A stretch of 64,000 nucleotides of DNA. Origin: Merdibacter sp965119685. Its GTDB lineage: Bacteria > Bacillota_I > Bacilli_A > Erysipelotrichales > Erysipelotrichaceae. Positions 40,080 through 48,628 of this stretch are shown here, piece after piece. The stretch lies in NCBI GenBank assembly GCA_965119685.1, contig OZ221971.1:1364001-1428000 (forward strand), in the 5' to 3' direction. The notes under the pieces are model-generated. The model was given only the letters and a program-made list of their open reading frames with translations. It did no database searches and was not told the origin of the DNA. The translations under genes were made by a program, and so were the position numbers. Within the stretch, counting starts at the first letter, position 1. Each line of letters starts with the position of its first letter.

Positions 40080-42635
40080 ATGCCATATCGGACGCCTACA
40101 TATAAAATTTTAAGAGAGCTTGGCGTGAATGAGAACGTCGGAGTGAAGACAGGAGAAGTGGAAGAGCGAAGGCAGGCTTTCGGCGCCAATGTATTTGAAG
40201 AGGCGCAGAAGACCTCGATCCTCGCGTTGTTCATCGAACAGCTCAGGGATTTGATGATTGTAATTTTGCTGTGCGGGGCAGGGGTATCGCTTTTGTTGGG
40301 GGAGGTCATCGATGCGCTGATCATCCTGCTGGTGATTTTGCTTAACGCGGCGATCGGCGTGCTCCAGCAATATCGCAGTGAACAGGCGTTAGCGGCTTTG
40401 AAGCAGATGTCTTCGCCGAAAGCACAGGTGCTGCGGGATGGTGAATTTCAAAGCATCGACGCGAAAGAGCTCGTCGTCGGCGATCTTGTGTTTTTGCAGG
40501 CAGGCAACATCGTACCAGCGGATCTGCGCTTGTTAGAAAGCGTCTCGCTGCGCTGTGAGGAGAGCATGCTCACCGGCGAGAGCGATCTGGTGGAAAAGGA
40601 TGCGACGCTGCTGTATCAAGAGGAGGTCGAAGTGGCCGATCAGCATAACATGGCGTTTATGTCGACAGTGGTCGCCTCCGGTCATGGCTATGGAATCGTC
40701 GTTCGCTGTGTCAAGGCGAGCGAGGTGGGAAAGATCGCCGCTTTGCTCAAGGAGGACAATGAGGAAAAGACGCCGCTTCAGCAGCGTTTGGCCGCCCTCA
40801 GCAAGCTATTGGGCATCAGCTCGCTCATCATCTGTCTCATCATGTTTCTGATTGGCTGTCTGCAAGGCCGCAATCTCTTTGACATGCTGTTGATTTCCAT
40901 CTCGCTGGCGGTTGCTGCGATTCCCGAGGGACTGCCGGCGGTCGTCACCATCGTGTTAGCTTTCGGGGTGAGCGCGATGAGCAAGAAGAATGCGATCGTC
41001 CGCCATCTGCATGCGGTGGAAACGCTGGGCTCGGTCAATATCATTTGCAGCGATAAAACCGGTACGCTGACGCAAAATCGCATGCAGGTGGTGGATGTGT
41101 ACAGCGATGGAGCATTCCATCATGCAAGCGAGGCGCTGCTGTGGATCGCCGTGCTCTGCAACCATGCGCATCTGGGCAATGAAGCGGTGGGAGAACCGAT
41201 GGAGCTGGCGTTGTTAGCCTATGCGCGTGAGCAAGGAGTGGATGTCGAAGCACTGAGACGGCAGTGTCCGCGCTTGCAGGAACAGCCCTTTGATTCTGTG
41301 CGCAAGCGGATGAGCAGCGTGCATCAGACGCCGCGGGGCACGCGTATGCTTGTCAAAGGAGCGCTGGAGCAGGTGCTGGGACGTTGTGAGCGTATCCTCA
41401 TCAATGGGCGTGAAGAGCCTTTGACAGGTGCGAAACGAAGGGAAATCCAACAGGAGTGCGCCCGTCTCGCCAAGCAGGCAAAACGGATTTTGGCGTTTGC
41501 CCAGCGGATGGAGGATGGCACGTTTGTAGAGGAACGCTTGGTGTTTGTCGGCTTTGCCGCATTTGTCGATCCGCTGCGTGAGGATGTGTTGGAAAGTGTG
41601 GAAACGACAAAGCGGGCGGGGATCGCCGTGGCGATGATTACCGGTGATCATCCATTGACGGCGTTCGCTATCGCCAAAGAGCTGGGGATTGCTAAAGAGG
41701 AGGAACAGGTGCTTACCGGCGTGCAGTTAGATGCGCTTGGCGATGAGCAGCTCAAAGAGCGGATACAGAGGGTGCGGGTGTTTGCCAGAGTGACGCCGAC
41801 ACACAAGGTGCGCATCGTGGAGGCGTTTAAACAAAACGGGGCGATCGTGGCGATGAGCGGTGACGGGGTCAATGACGCGCCCAGCCTGAAACGCGCGGAC
41901 ATCGGCATCGCCATGGGAAAAAACGGCAGTGATGTGTGCCGTCAGGCCTCCGACATCATTTTGACGGACGACCGCTTTTCGACGATCGTCGATGCGATCA
42001 GCGAGGGACGCCACCTTTATATGAACATCCAAAAGGCGGTGCTCTATCTGCTCAGCTGTAATCTAGGAGAGATCATGACGCTGTTTTTAGCCATTTTGCT
42101 GTTACCGGATATTCCCTCGCCTTTGGTTGCCGTGCAGATTTTATGGGTCAACCTCGTCACCGACGCCTTTCCCGCCCTCGCCTTGGGCGTCGACCCTAAG
42201 GAGCGCGACGTCATGTCGCATCCACCCCGTCCGAAAAAAGAAGGTCTGTTCGCACATGGCATGGGCGTATATACCTTGTTGAACGGCATGTACATCGGGA
42301 CGATGGCATTGGTCGCCTTTCGCTATGGCTTGCAGTGGGATATTGCGCATGCGCAGACGATGTCCTTTATGGTGCTTTCCATGTCACAGCTCTTTCATGC
42401 GCTGAATCTGCACTCGCTGAGTCATTCGATCTTTACCAGCAAACTGTGGCGCAACCGCTGGCTTGTGCTGACCTTCGTGTTTGGCATCGCCTTGCAGGCG
42501 CTGGTCTGTCTGTTGCCTTTCACACAGATGCTTTTGCATACGGCGATCTTGGATGGGGAAAGCTGGCTGGTGGCGGTCGCGTTAAGCGCCAGCGTCGTCG
42601 TCATCAATGAATTTGCCAAGCTGTTTCGCAAATAG
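40080..42635 (+). CDS. Calcium-type P-type ATPase (P2A, PMR1-like)
   Basis: An 851-residue cation pump. Motifs in order: TGES in the actuator domain (MLTGESDLVEK, about 163), PEGLP in the fourth membrane helix (AIPEGLPAVVTIV, about 284), the phosphorylation site CSDKTGTLTQNRM (about 325), and the hinge GDGVNDAPSLKRADIGIAMG (about 600). About ten transmembrane helices. PEGLP is typical of Ca2+ (and Mn2+) pumps of the P2A class. The ATG at 40080 is used because AAAGGA lies 8 nt before it; the ATG at 40071 abuts that site. Monocistronic or with the following radical SAM gene (32 bp gap). Confidence 0.93.
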   Translation: MPYRTPTYKILRELGVNENVGVKTGEVEERRQAFGANVFEEAQKTSILALFIEQLRDLMIVILLCGAGVSLLLGEVIDALIILLVILLNAAIGVLQQYRSEQALAALKQMSSPKAQVLRDGEFQSIDAKELVVGDLVFLQAGNIVPADLRLLESVSLRCEESMLTGESDLVEKDATLLYQEEVEVADQHNMAFMSTVVASGHGYGIVVRCVKASEVGKIAALLKEDNEEKTPLQQRLAALSKLLGISSLIICLIMFLIGCLQGRNLFDMLLISISLAVAAIPEGLPAVVTIVLAFGVSAMSKKNAIVRHLHAVETLGSVNIICSDKTGTLTQNRMQVVDVYSDGAFHHASEALLWIAVLCNHAHLGNEAVGEPMELALLAYAREQGVDVEALRRQCPRLQEQPFDSVRKRMSSVHQTPRGTRMLVKGALEQVLGRCERILINGREEPLTGAKRREIQQECARLAKQAKRILAFAQRMEDGTFVEERLVFVGFAAFVDPLREDVLESVETTKRAGIAVAMITGDHPLTAFAIAKELGIAKEEEQVLTGVQLDALGDEQLKERIQRVRVFARVTPTHKVRIVEAFKQNGAIVAMSGDGVNDAPSLKRADIGIAMGKNGSDVCRQASDIILTDDRFSTIVDAISEGRHLYMNIQKAVLYLLSCNLGEIMTLFLAILLLPDIPSPLVAVQILWVNLVTDAFPALALGVDPKERDVMSHPPRPKKEGLFAHGMGVYTLLNGMYIGTMALVAFRYGLQWDIAHAQTMSFMVLSMSQLFHALNLHSLSHSIFTSKLWRNRWLVLTFVFGIALQALVCLLPFTQMLLHTAILDGESWLVAVALSASVVVINEFAKLFRK

Positions 42636-42667
42636 GGGGAATATGATAAGATAGCGTTGGTGATGTT

Positions 42668-43537
42668 ATGAAATTCAAGCGCGTCTATGTGGAAATCTGT
42701 AACACCTGCAACCTGTCATGCGCGTTTTGCACGAGCAAGTCCGTGCATCCCCAAGTGATGAGCAAGGAACGCTTTCAAGCTGTGATCGAGCAGGTGCGTC
42801 CCTTTACGTCTTATCTGTATCTGCATGTGCTGGGAGAACCGCTCATGCACCCGCAGCTCGCGGATATTCTTCATTGCTGCCGGCAGGCGGGGATGCAGGT
42901 GCAGATGACGAGCAACGGTACGCTGCTAGCGAAACGGCTGGCGCTGTTGCAGGCATATCCGCCAAGGCAGATCAATATTTCCGTGCACTCCTATTGGGAA
43001 CAGCCTGCGGCAATGGCAAAGGATTATCTGCATCAGGTGCTTTCCTGCGGGGATGTGCTGGCGGCGGACAGCTATATCTCCTATCGCTTGTGGCAAAGCA
43101 AAGGGGAAGGGGATGTGCGGACGCAACAGCTGTTAGAAGCGCTGTGCGAGCATTACGGCGTTACGCTTTCGGCGCCTGTGGGCAGTGTGGCATTGGCGCG
43201 CAATCGTTTTCTCAGCTTTGCCTCGCCCTTTGCATGGCCTTCCCTGCAAGACCCTTTTCTCGGCGATCGGGGACGGTGCAGAGGTCTGTTGGATATGATC
43301 GCGATATTGTGTAACGGCGATGTGGTGCCTTGCTGTCTGGATGCGCATGGCGGCGAGGTGTTGGGCAATGTGTTTGCAGAGCCGCTGGCGGATATTCTCG
43401 CTAAGGCGCATACGCAGAAGCTGAGAGAAGGGATGCGGCAAGGCGTGCTGTATTCACCGCTGTGCCAGCGCTGTACGTATCGCCTGCGCTTTGATCGAAA
43501 GCGGCGGCAAGAGGGAGGAGACGCTCATAGGGGATGA
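42668..43537 (+). CDS. Radical SAM/SPASM-domain protein
   Basis: A 289-residue iron-sulfur enzyme. The radical SAM cluster motif is C-N-T-C-N-L-S-C-A-F-C at about residues 11-21 (the functional CxxxCxxC being the last three), followed by LHVLGEPLMHP and TSNGTLL. The C-terminal SPASM-like region has further cysteines (GRCRGLLDMIAILCNGDVVPCC, then CQRCTYR) for auxiliary clusters. Such proteins modify peptides or mature enzymes. No precursor peptide gene is evident nearby. Substrate unknown. It follows the P-type ATPase by 32 bp. Confidence 0.9.
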   Translation: MKFKRVYVEICNTCNLSCAFCTSKSVHPQVMSKERFQAVIEQVRPFTSYLYLHVLGEPLMHPQLADILHCCRQAGMQVQMTSNGTLLAKRLALLQAYPPRQINISVHSYWEQPAAMAKDYLHQVLSCGDVLAADSYISYRLWQSKGEGDVRTQQLLEALCEHYGVTLSAPVGSVALARNRFLSFASPFAWPSLQDPFLGDRGRCRGLLDMIAILCNGDVVPCCLDAHGGEVLGNVFAEPLADILAKAHTQKLREGMRQGVLYSPLCQRCTYRLRFDRKRRQEGGDAHRG

Positions 43538-43586
43538 TCTTCTCATGCGCTCACAAGTACAACTAGATGATATAGCATCAGCAAGC

Positions 43587-43631
43587 AGTCTGGAGCTGAG
43601 CTCTTAAAGGAGTCCGGTTTCAGACTTTTTT
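43587..43631 (+). terminator. Terminator after the radical SAM gene
   Basis: AGTCTG/CAGACT outer stem with inner GGA/TCC pairing, followed by six T residues. Confidence 0.6.
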
Positions 43632-43690
43632 GCAGCTTGTGGGCGCTGTTGAATGTTTGGGATTTTAGAGCGATATCTGGAAATGGCAGA

Positions 43691-43898
43691 AAAAAACGTC
43701 CTGCATCTTGGCTGCAGGACGGTGAAAGGTTTCTATATGCCGTTTCATAGAATAGGTTGTCCTATGAACTGTTAAGGGAAGTGTTGATGCGCCCCGCCTT
43801 TGGGTATAAAGAATATTTGTGATAGCACGCATGCGAAAGCAGCAGTCCTGTATAAATGCGCAAGGGCTGGGCATACGTGCGTTTTTCTGTTATTATAA
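43691..43898 (-). ncRNA. Candidate minus-strand small RNA ending at an orphan terminator
   Basis: On the minus strand CGTCCTGCA and TGCAGGACG form a perfect 9-bp stem (43697-43721) with a 7-nt loop, followed by six U residues. Upstream on that strand a TATAAT (43898-43893) is the only good -10 before the next gene, which is on the other strand. Together they predict a transcript of about 190 nt. No coding frame with a ribosome site lies within it. Confidence 0.4.
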
Positions 43899-43919
43899 AA
43901 GGGCTTAAAGGATGATGCT

Positions 43920-44909
43920 ATGATACATGTATATATCGACAATGAGTTTGATGCAGTGCGTATGCATGGCCGCTATTTGCAGCAGGTGATCGCAATCGGC
44001 GCATGGCTGTGCAATGATGCGTTTGAACGGGTGGATTCGTTTTACGCGCTGGTGCGTCCGGCAGGTTTTCAGCGGCTGTCATTGCATGTACGCAAGATGA
44101 CGCATCTGCGCGATGATCAGATTCGTCAGGCGATGAAGTTTCCCGATGTTGCCGATCGCTTTCTCGCATGGATGCGCACGCACGCCAACGGTGAAGAGAT
44201 CACCATGTACAGCTTCGGTCCGGATGATGCGCGTACGCTGTGTGCCAACGCCGCTTTCTATCATTACGAGGAGGAAGCGCTGTTTCAAGGGATCGTCGAT
44301 TTGCAGACGCTGTTATCCTCGCGTGTGCAGTATCACGGGGAGGTCTTTCAAAAGGCACATTCGTTGGAGACGCTGAAACAGGTCTATCGGGTGAAGGGCG
44401 AGGTCAACCACAATGCGCTGAGCGATGCGCTCGATCTTTACCATATTCATCAAGCGTATCGTGAGGAACGCGCTTTAGATGAACACAAAATCGCGGAGCT
44501 GTATCAGACGATGCGTCAAAAGCAGCGAGAGGGCGCACGCAAGCGACGCCAGCATCAGTTGCAGCGCTTAAAGGAGCAGATGGCGGATGTGCTGGAACAG
44601 CCGCTGTGCCTTGGGGCGGAAACACTGGCACGCTGGGATCGTTTTTATTCGCAGCTGTTAGTTCTGGCGGCCGATTTGCAGCTGCCTATCCTGCGTTCGC
44701 TGCGCCGTCAGTCTCAGCCGGAGGCATTGAAGGCATATGTCAGCGCCGACAGCGTGCGTATGCGCTGCTGGCTGTGCTTCGTTCATCCGCAGACACGAGT
44801 GTATTACAGCATCGATATCCGCTATCCCAACGTCCCTCAGATTCATCGCTTTTTAAAGCAGTGGTTTATCGTTTCGCCTGTTGCGCTTGAAGCGAGAAGG
44901 GAAAGCTGA
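43920..44909 (+). CDS. DEDDh exonuclease-like protein
   Basis: A 329-residue protein. The N-terminal 185 residues look like an RNase H-fold 3'-5' exonuclease: Asp7-x-Glu9 (YIDNEFDA) as ExoI, a central region with MYSFGPDDARTL, and ExoIII as H-N-A-L-S-D (about 163-168, the DEDDh spacing). The C-terminal 140 residues are helical and basic (QKQREGARKRRQHQLQRLK) with an unrecognised end domain. It may act on DNA or RNA; a specific role is not visible. The ATG at 43920 follows AAAGGATG. No operon partner. Confidence 0.75.
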   Translation: MIHVYIDNEFDAVRMHGRYLQQVIAIGAWLCNDAFERVDSFYALVRPAGFQRLSLHVRKMTHLRDDQIRQAMKFPDVADRFLAWMRTHANGEEITMYSFGPDDARTLCANAAFYHYEEEALFQGIVDLQTLLSSRVQYHGEVFQKAHSLETLKQVYRVKGEVNHNALSDALDLYHIHQAYREERALDEHKIAELYQTMRQKQREGARKRRQHQLQRLKEQMADVLEQPLCLGAETLARWDRFYSQLLVLAADLQLPILRSLRRQSQPEALKAYVSADSVRMRCWLCFVHPQTRVYYSIDIRYPNVPQIHRFLKQWFIVSPVALEARRES

Positions 44910-44941
44910 GAAAGCAGGCATTGATAAGAGAGAGGAGAATC

Positions 44942-45328
44942 ATGATGAAAATCGAACACGTCGCCATGTATGTTAACGACTTAGAGGGCGCCAAGCATTT
45001 TTTTGAGAAATACTTCGGTGCACACGCTAACGAGGGCTATCACAACAAAACTACAAGCTTTCGCTCTTACTTCCTCACCTTCGATGACGGAGCGCGCTTG
45101 GAGATCATGCACAAGCCCGACATGCAGGATGAGCCAAAAGGGCTGGTGCGAACAGGCTTTGCCCATGTCGCTTTTTCATTAGGCAGCAAGGAGCAGGTTG
45201 ACGCGCTGACAGCACGGCTGAAAAGCGATGGCTTTGCGGTGGTGAGCGGTCCGCGCACGACCGGGGATGGCTATTATGAGAGCTGCATCATCGATGCAGA
45301 GGGCAATCAGATCGAGATTACGGTATAA
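44942..45328 (+). CDS. VOC-family (glyoxalase/bleomycin-resistance-like) protein
   Basis: A 128-residue protein with the paired beta-alpha-beta3 fold of vicinal-oxygen-chelate proteins: KIEHVAMYVNDLEGAKHFFEKYFG at the start, TGFAHVAFSLGS mid-way and IIDAEGNQIEITV at the end. Likely metal ligands are His4, His of GFAHVAF and Glu of QIEITV. GAGAGGAG precedes the ATG at 44942 (a second ATG follows at 44945). Substrate cannot be assigned. Confidence 0.88.
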   Translation: MMKIEHVAMYVNDLEGAKHFFEKYFGAHANEGYHNKTTSFRSYFLTFDDGARLEIMHKPDMQDEPKGLVRTGFAHVAFSLGSKEQVDALTARLKSDGFAVVSGPRTTGDGYYESCIIDAEGNQIEITV

Positions 45329-45588
45329 CTGTGACGGCAGTTTCGCCGGCGCATTGCACTCTTTGGCAATAGGAGACGATAAACGAATAGTTTAAGCTGA
45401 GAAGAAAGACAAAGCCAGCTCTCCCGAAACGATTTGTCAAAGAGTTTTTTTGTTGCCTTACCCTAAAAATGCAGATAGCTGGTTCTCATATCTGCCGTAT
45501 CTCATTTTTAAGCATACATTTGATTTTTCCACTCATGGTTTCGGTGTTGGTCTGGCTGAAATGGACGCGCACCTTGTAGGTGATCTTG

Positions 45589-45774
45589 CTAATTTTTTAC
45601 CAGCGCGGGAGCGTCCTCCGTGCTTTGGCCGGGGCAGTGTCTGCGGTCTGCATAGTGAGGGGTTCTTTGCTCATGCGCTCCTTTCTTCGGGCATGGCGCC
45701 GGTTTTGGCTGTATCAGGTCAAGGGACAGGTGGATGGTAAGATTGATAGTGACAGGCAAACTAATCTGTTTCAT
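45589..45774 (-). CDS. Small hypothetical protein divergent from the toxin-antitoxin pair
   Basis: A 61-residue frame starting MKQISLPVTINLTIHLSLDL, with GGAGG 7 nt before the ATG on the minus strand, the main reason to accept it. The C-terminal half is rich in Pro, His, Lys and Cys. No family recognised; probably part of the mobile scar that includes the toxin-antitoxin genes and relaxase tail. Confidence 0.4.
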   Translation of the reverse strand: MKQISLPVTINLTIHLSLDLIQPKPAPCPKKGAHEQRTPHYADRRHCPGQSTEDAPALVKN

Positions 45775-45809
45775 ACAGTGGCCTCCATTGATGAATTTAG
45801 TGTTAAATT

Positions 45810-45851
45810 TTCGTGCATAGCATTGTTTTCTTCGTGCAAATGGCATATACT
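45810..45851 (+). promoter_or_regulatory. Toxin-antitoxin promoter with 21-bp-spaced direct repeats
   Basis: TTGTTT (45823-45828), 17-bp spacer, TATACT (45846-45851). TTCGTGCA occurs at 45810-45817 and 45831-45838, 21 bp (two helical turns) apart, flanking and overlapping the promoter: a plausible autorepression site for the RelB-like antitoxin. Confidence 0.6.
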
Positions 45852-45880
45852 AAAAGTACCAGTAGAAAGGGGTTGATGAT

Positions 45881-46159
45881 ATGGCTGGAAATACCACAAA
45901 CATCAGTATCCGCATGGACGCGGATTTGAAAGCACAGGCCGACGCCCTGTTTGCGGAACTTGGCATGAATTTGTCTACGGCGTTTAACATCTTTGTGCGC
46001 CAGTCCCTTCGTGAAGGCGGTATTCCCTTTGCAGTGAAACTGGAACAGCCCAACAAAGAAACGCTCGCTGCCATGCTGGAGGCGGAAAGGATCGCAAAAG
46101 ACCCGTCCGTAAAGGGTTACAATGACCTTGACGAGTTGTTTGCCGACCTGAAAAGATGA
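45881..46159 (+). CDS. RelB/DinJ-family antitoxin
   Basis: A 92-residue protein with an N-terminal ribbon-helix-helix DNA-binding domain (TTNISIRMDADLKAQADALFAELGMNLSTAFNIFVRQSL, the RHH core at 5-45) and a C-terminal toxin-binding tail. ATG after AAAGGGG. It overlaps the toxin gene by four bases (ATGA), the standard type II toxin-antitoxin layout, and should bind the repeats in its own promoter. Confidence 0.9.
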   Translation: MAGNTTNISIRMDADLKAQADALFAELGMNLSTAFNIFVRQSLREGGIPFAVKLEQPNKETLAAMLEAERIAKDPSVKGYNDLDELFADLKR

Positions 46160-46446
46160 GGAAAACAAAGTACACTGTCAAATACACGACGGGTTTCAAA
46201 AAGGACTACAAACGAGCAATCAAGCGCGGCCTGAAAATCGAATTGCTGGAACAGGTGGTGGCATTGCTCGCAATGGGCGAACCGCTGCCAAAGAAGAACC
46301 GCGATCACGATTTGTCCGGCGATTGGGTAGGTCACCGGGAATGTCACATCCTCCCGGACTGGCTGCTCATCTATCGCATCGAAGACGATGTGCTGGTGCT
46401 GACGCTGGCCCGCACCGGGACGCACAGCGATTTATTCGGCAAATGA
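46156..46446 (+). CDS. YafQ-family mRNA interferase toxin
   Basis: A 96-residue RelE-superfamily toxin of the YafQ type. It shows YTTGFKKDYKRAIKRG at the start, DHDLSGDWVGHRECHILPDWLLIYRIEDD with the catalytic His residues, and the terminal LARTGTHSDLFGK, whose last His-Ser-x-Leu-Phe is diagnostic. YafQ cleaves mRNA on the ribosome. Intact and paired with its antitoxin. Confidence 0.92.
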   Translation: MRKTKYTVKYTTGFKKDYKRAIKRGLKIELLEQVVALLAMGEPLPKKNRDHDLSGDWVGHRECHILPDWLLIYRIEDDVLVLTLARTGTHSDLFGK

Positions 46447-46548
46447 AAGCTGCCGTCGTATGGGGAACCCTGTACGGCGGTTTTTCTGTGCAAAGGTACG
46501 TCATGAACCGCGACGCCCTTTGCGGGGGATGTTGAAACGCCGCAATCC

Positions 46549-46935
46549 TTACCGTCCCGGCTCCCGGTCTTTGGCCTGCTCCCGCTCTTGTCTGGCAAGG
46601 CGGTAGGCCTTGTACCGGCTGTACTGTTTCCACATCTCGCCGCGCTCGGTGAGGGTGGCGATGCGGCACTCAGCCTTGACGACCTCGCCCTGCAGGTCAT
46701 AATAGCTGGTGTTCAGGTCGGAGATTTTCTCAAAGAACTGCTGCATGGAGCGGATGCCGCTAGCGTTCAGGAAGTTGAACAGGGCGGCACTTTCCTGCAA
46801 GGCGCGGATACGGCCTGTCCGGGTGGTGGATTGCTTTAGCTGCTGTTGAGCGTCCCATTGACCGGCAATCGTACTCTGCTTGTCCGCCTCGGCCTTTGTC
46901 CGGTTGTAGAGACGAGCAATCAGAGTGTTTCATGG
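46549..46935 (-). pseudogene. C-terminal fragment of a conjugative-element relaxase
   Basis: The minus-strand frame is open from about 46932 to 46549. It reads LIARLYNRTKAEADKQSTIAG, then a coiled-coil ALFNFLNASGIRSMQQFFEKIS and ECRIATLTERGEMWKQYSRYK, matching the C-terminal part of Tn1549-like relaxases. An in-frame TGA lies just upstream and the catalytic N-terminal domain is missing. It marks the end of a second, separate mobile element that was mostly deleted. Confidence 0.75.
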
Positions 46936-47563
46936 GCGGCTCCCTCCTAAAATCGCCGTGTCAGCGTATAGGCGTCATTCTTTTTGTGATGGCATAGAGG
47001 AACGGCGACCTAGATTTATTCAAAGCCGCGTGATGAAATCAGGGCATGGGTATTGGCTGCTGCACGACGGTTTTTTCTTTTGCCGTCGTTCGGTAGGATA
47101 AATGCTATTTGGAAAAAATCTTTTGTATTATTCTACCTGCGCTTCCGCTATGGAATACAGTACTGTTTTTCCGGTTGATTTTACTCTCGCTCCATCCATG
47201 CGGCAGTATAAAGTTCTTCCGTGTTTAGACGCCTGATAAGCTACTAAGTTATCCTTTTTCAGTCTGTTTGTCCAATATGGGACAAGATGACCATGACCGC
47301 TCCCCGCATACAGCGTCCTTAGCCGCACTACACTTTGGGGCGAAAGTGAGGGGATATATCATCGTGATTAGTGCCTTATGTCGTTACATGGAGTAAACGG
47401 CCGTCAATAGCATAGACATTTGCCTGATCCGATAACAGAAATATTGATAAATCAAGGGTATGATACGCTTTGATGAAGGACGGCTTCTAAACGCTCATAG
47501 CCTAAATCGATCAAGCTCGGTTCGCTGTTTTTCTCACAGCAAGAGAACTCGCGCAAATTCTGC
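46936..47563. other. Region between the relaxase tail and the pyr promoter, mostly unassigned
   Basis: A minus-strand GTG frame at 47128-47328 encodes 66 residues (RLRTLYAGSGHGHLVPYWTN, then KTVLYSIAEAQVE) without a ribosome site; it may be the stump of a larger protein. The rest contains short broken frames and looks like decayed mobile DNA. Confidence 0.35.
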
Positions 47564-47591
47564 TTGTATTATTTTTGGGTTATGTTAAAAT
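47564..47591 (+). promoter_or_regulatory. Promoter of the pyrimidine operon
   Basis: TTGTAT (47564-47569), 16-bp spacer, TAAAAT (47586-47591), directly in front of the PyrR-type leader. Confidence 0.65.
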
Positions 47592-47599
47592 AGGGGTAG

Positions 47600-47703
47600 A
47601 AAAAAGGTCCTTTAACATAATCCAGAGAGGTTATGAAGGCGAAATCAGATCTCCTTATCAAGCAAGGTCCTTTTTTGTGTAGAAAAAGCGGCCTTTTTTC
47701 TTA
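47600..47703 (+). promoter_or_regulatory. PyrR-type transcription attenuator
   Basis: Three exclusive structures are visible. The anti-antiterminator (47609-47639) pairs CCTT with AAGG and ATAA with TTAT around TCCAGAGAGG, the PyrR binding-loop consensus. The antiterminator pairs 47600-47612 with 47664-47676 over 12 of 13 positions. The terminator (47664-47699) pairs AAGGTC with GGCCTT and CTTTTT with AAAAAG, ending in a T run. UMP-bound PyrR would favour termination. pyrR itself is not in the window. Confidence 0.9.
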
Positions 47704-47725
47704 AACAGTCACAGGAGGAAGCAGT

Positions 47726-48628
47726 ATGAACGAACACAGTCTGTTACGGATTCGCGACCTGTCGAAGGAAGAGCTCATGGGCATTTTGAAGGATGCGCAG
47801 CTTTTTGGCGTCTCTTACAAAGATTGGCAATTCCCCAAGCGGAAACTGATTGCTAATCTTTTTTTTGAGCCGAGCACCCGCACCCATTATTCCTTCGCCT
47901 CGGCCGAGCATCAGCTTGGCTGCATGGTCGAAAATTTCAGCGCGCAGGGCAGCAGCGTCGAAAAGGGGGAGACCCTTTACGATACGGTGCGCACCTTTGA
48001 GAGCATCGGCTATGAGGCGGTGGTTATCCGCCATCCGATGGACGAATACTTTCAGCAGTTAGAGGGCATTTCGATTCCGATCATCAATGCCGGAGACGGC
48101 GCGGGCAATCACCCGACTCAGTGCTTGCTGGATCTGCTGACGATCTATCAGGAGTTTGGTACCTTTGCGGGGATTCGCATGGCGATCATCGGCGACGTCT
48201 CCCATTCCCGCGTTGCCGCCAGCAATAAAGAAGCGATGGAACTGCTGGGGGGAGAATGTGTGTTCAGCGGGCCGAAAGAATGGAGCCGCGAGGGCTATCC
48301 GCACATGGACATCGATGAGGCGATCGCATGGGCCGATGTGGTGATGATGCTGCGCATTCAGCATGAACGCCACAAGGAAACGATGCAGATGAGCAAGGAG
48401 GACTACCTGACGCGCTATGGACTGACATTGGAGCGGGCAGCGCGGATGAAGCCGCATGCGATCATCATGCACCCGGCGCCGGTCAACCGTGACGTGGAGA
48501 TCGACAGCCGTTTGGTGGAAGCGGATAACAGCCGTATCTTCAAGCAGATGGCAAACGGCGTGCTGGTGCGCAAAGCGGTAGTGAAACGCGCCTTTGGCAT
48601 CCCGCCCTTTGAGGGAGGACAGTTATGA
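47726..48628 (+). CDS. pyrB: Aspartate carbamoyltransferase catalytic subunit
   Basis: A 300-residue transferase joining carbamoyl phosphate to aspartate. The carbamoyl-phosphate site FFEPSTRTHYSFASAEHQLG (about 49), INAGDGAGNHPTQCLLDLLTI (about 122) and HPAPVNRDVEI (about 251) are present. No pyrI regulatory chain is adjacent, as usual in Firmicutes. Start follows CAGGAGGAAG. First gene of the operon; overlaps pyrC by four bases. Confidence 0.97.
   Translation: MNEHSLLRIRDLSKEELMGILKDAQLFGVSYKDWQFPKRKLIANLFFEPSTRTHYSFASAEHQLGCMVENFSAQGSSVEKGETLYDTVRTFESIGYEAVVIRHPMDEYFQQLEGISIPIINAGDGAGNHPTQCLLDLLTIYQEFGTFAGIRMAIIGDVSHSRVAASNKEAMELLGGECVFSGPKEWSREGYPHMDIDEAIAWADVVMMLRIQHERHKETMQMSKEDYLTRYGLTLERAARMKPHAIIMHPAPVNRDVEIDSRLVEADNSRIFKQMANGVLVRKAVVKRAFGIPPFEGGQL

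Larger units (their letters stand above)
43538..43919. other. Intergenic region with two terminators of opposite direction
   Basis: This 382-bp stretch holds a plus-strand terminator (43587-43631) and a strong minus-strand terminator (43691-43721) that has no minus-strand gene upstream of it. A small minus-strand RNA is proposed separately. Confidence 0.55.

Noticed and set aside
43665..43874. 69-codon minus-strand frame over the orphan terminator
   Set aside because: It reads through the terminator hairpin and lacks a ribosome site, so a non-coding RNA is the better reading.
45329..45588. Terminator after the VOC gene (GACAAA/TTTGTC near 45408-45439)
   Set aside because: The stem is short and separated from the T run by several bases; support is too weak to list it as a terminator.
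46800..46945. Alternative plus or minus start (ATG with GGAGGGAG) at the edge of the relaxase fragment
   Set aside because: The ATG opens a different frame from the relaxase and yields a low-complexity product; the homologous reading frame is the other one.
47128..47328. 66-codon minus-strand frame upstream of the pyr operon
   Set aside because: GTG start without a ribosome site; mentioned only as a possible stump within decayed mobile DNA.
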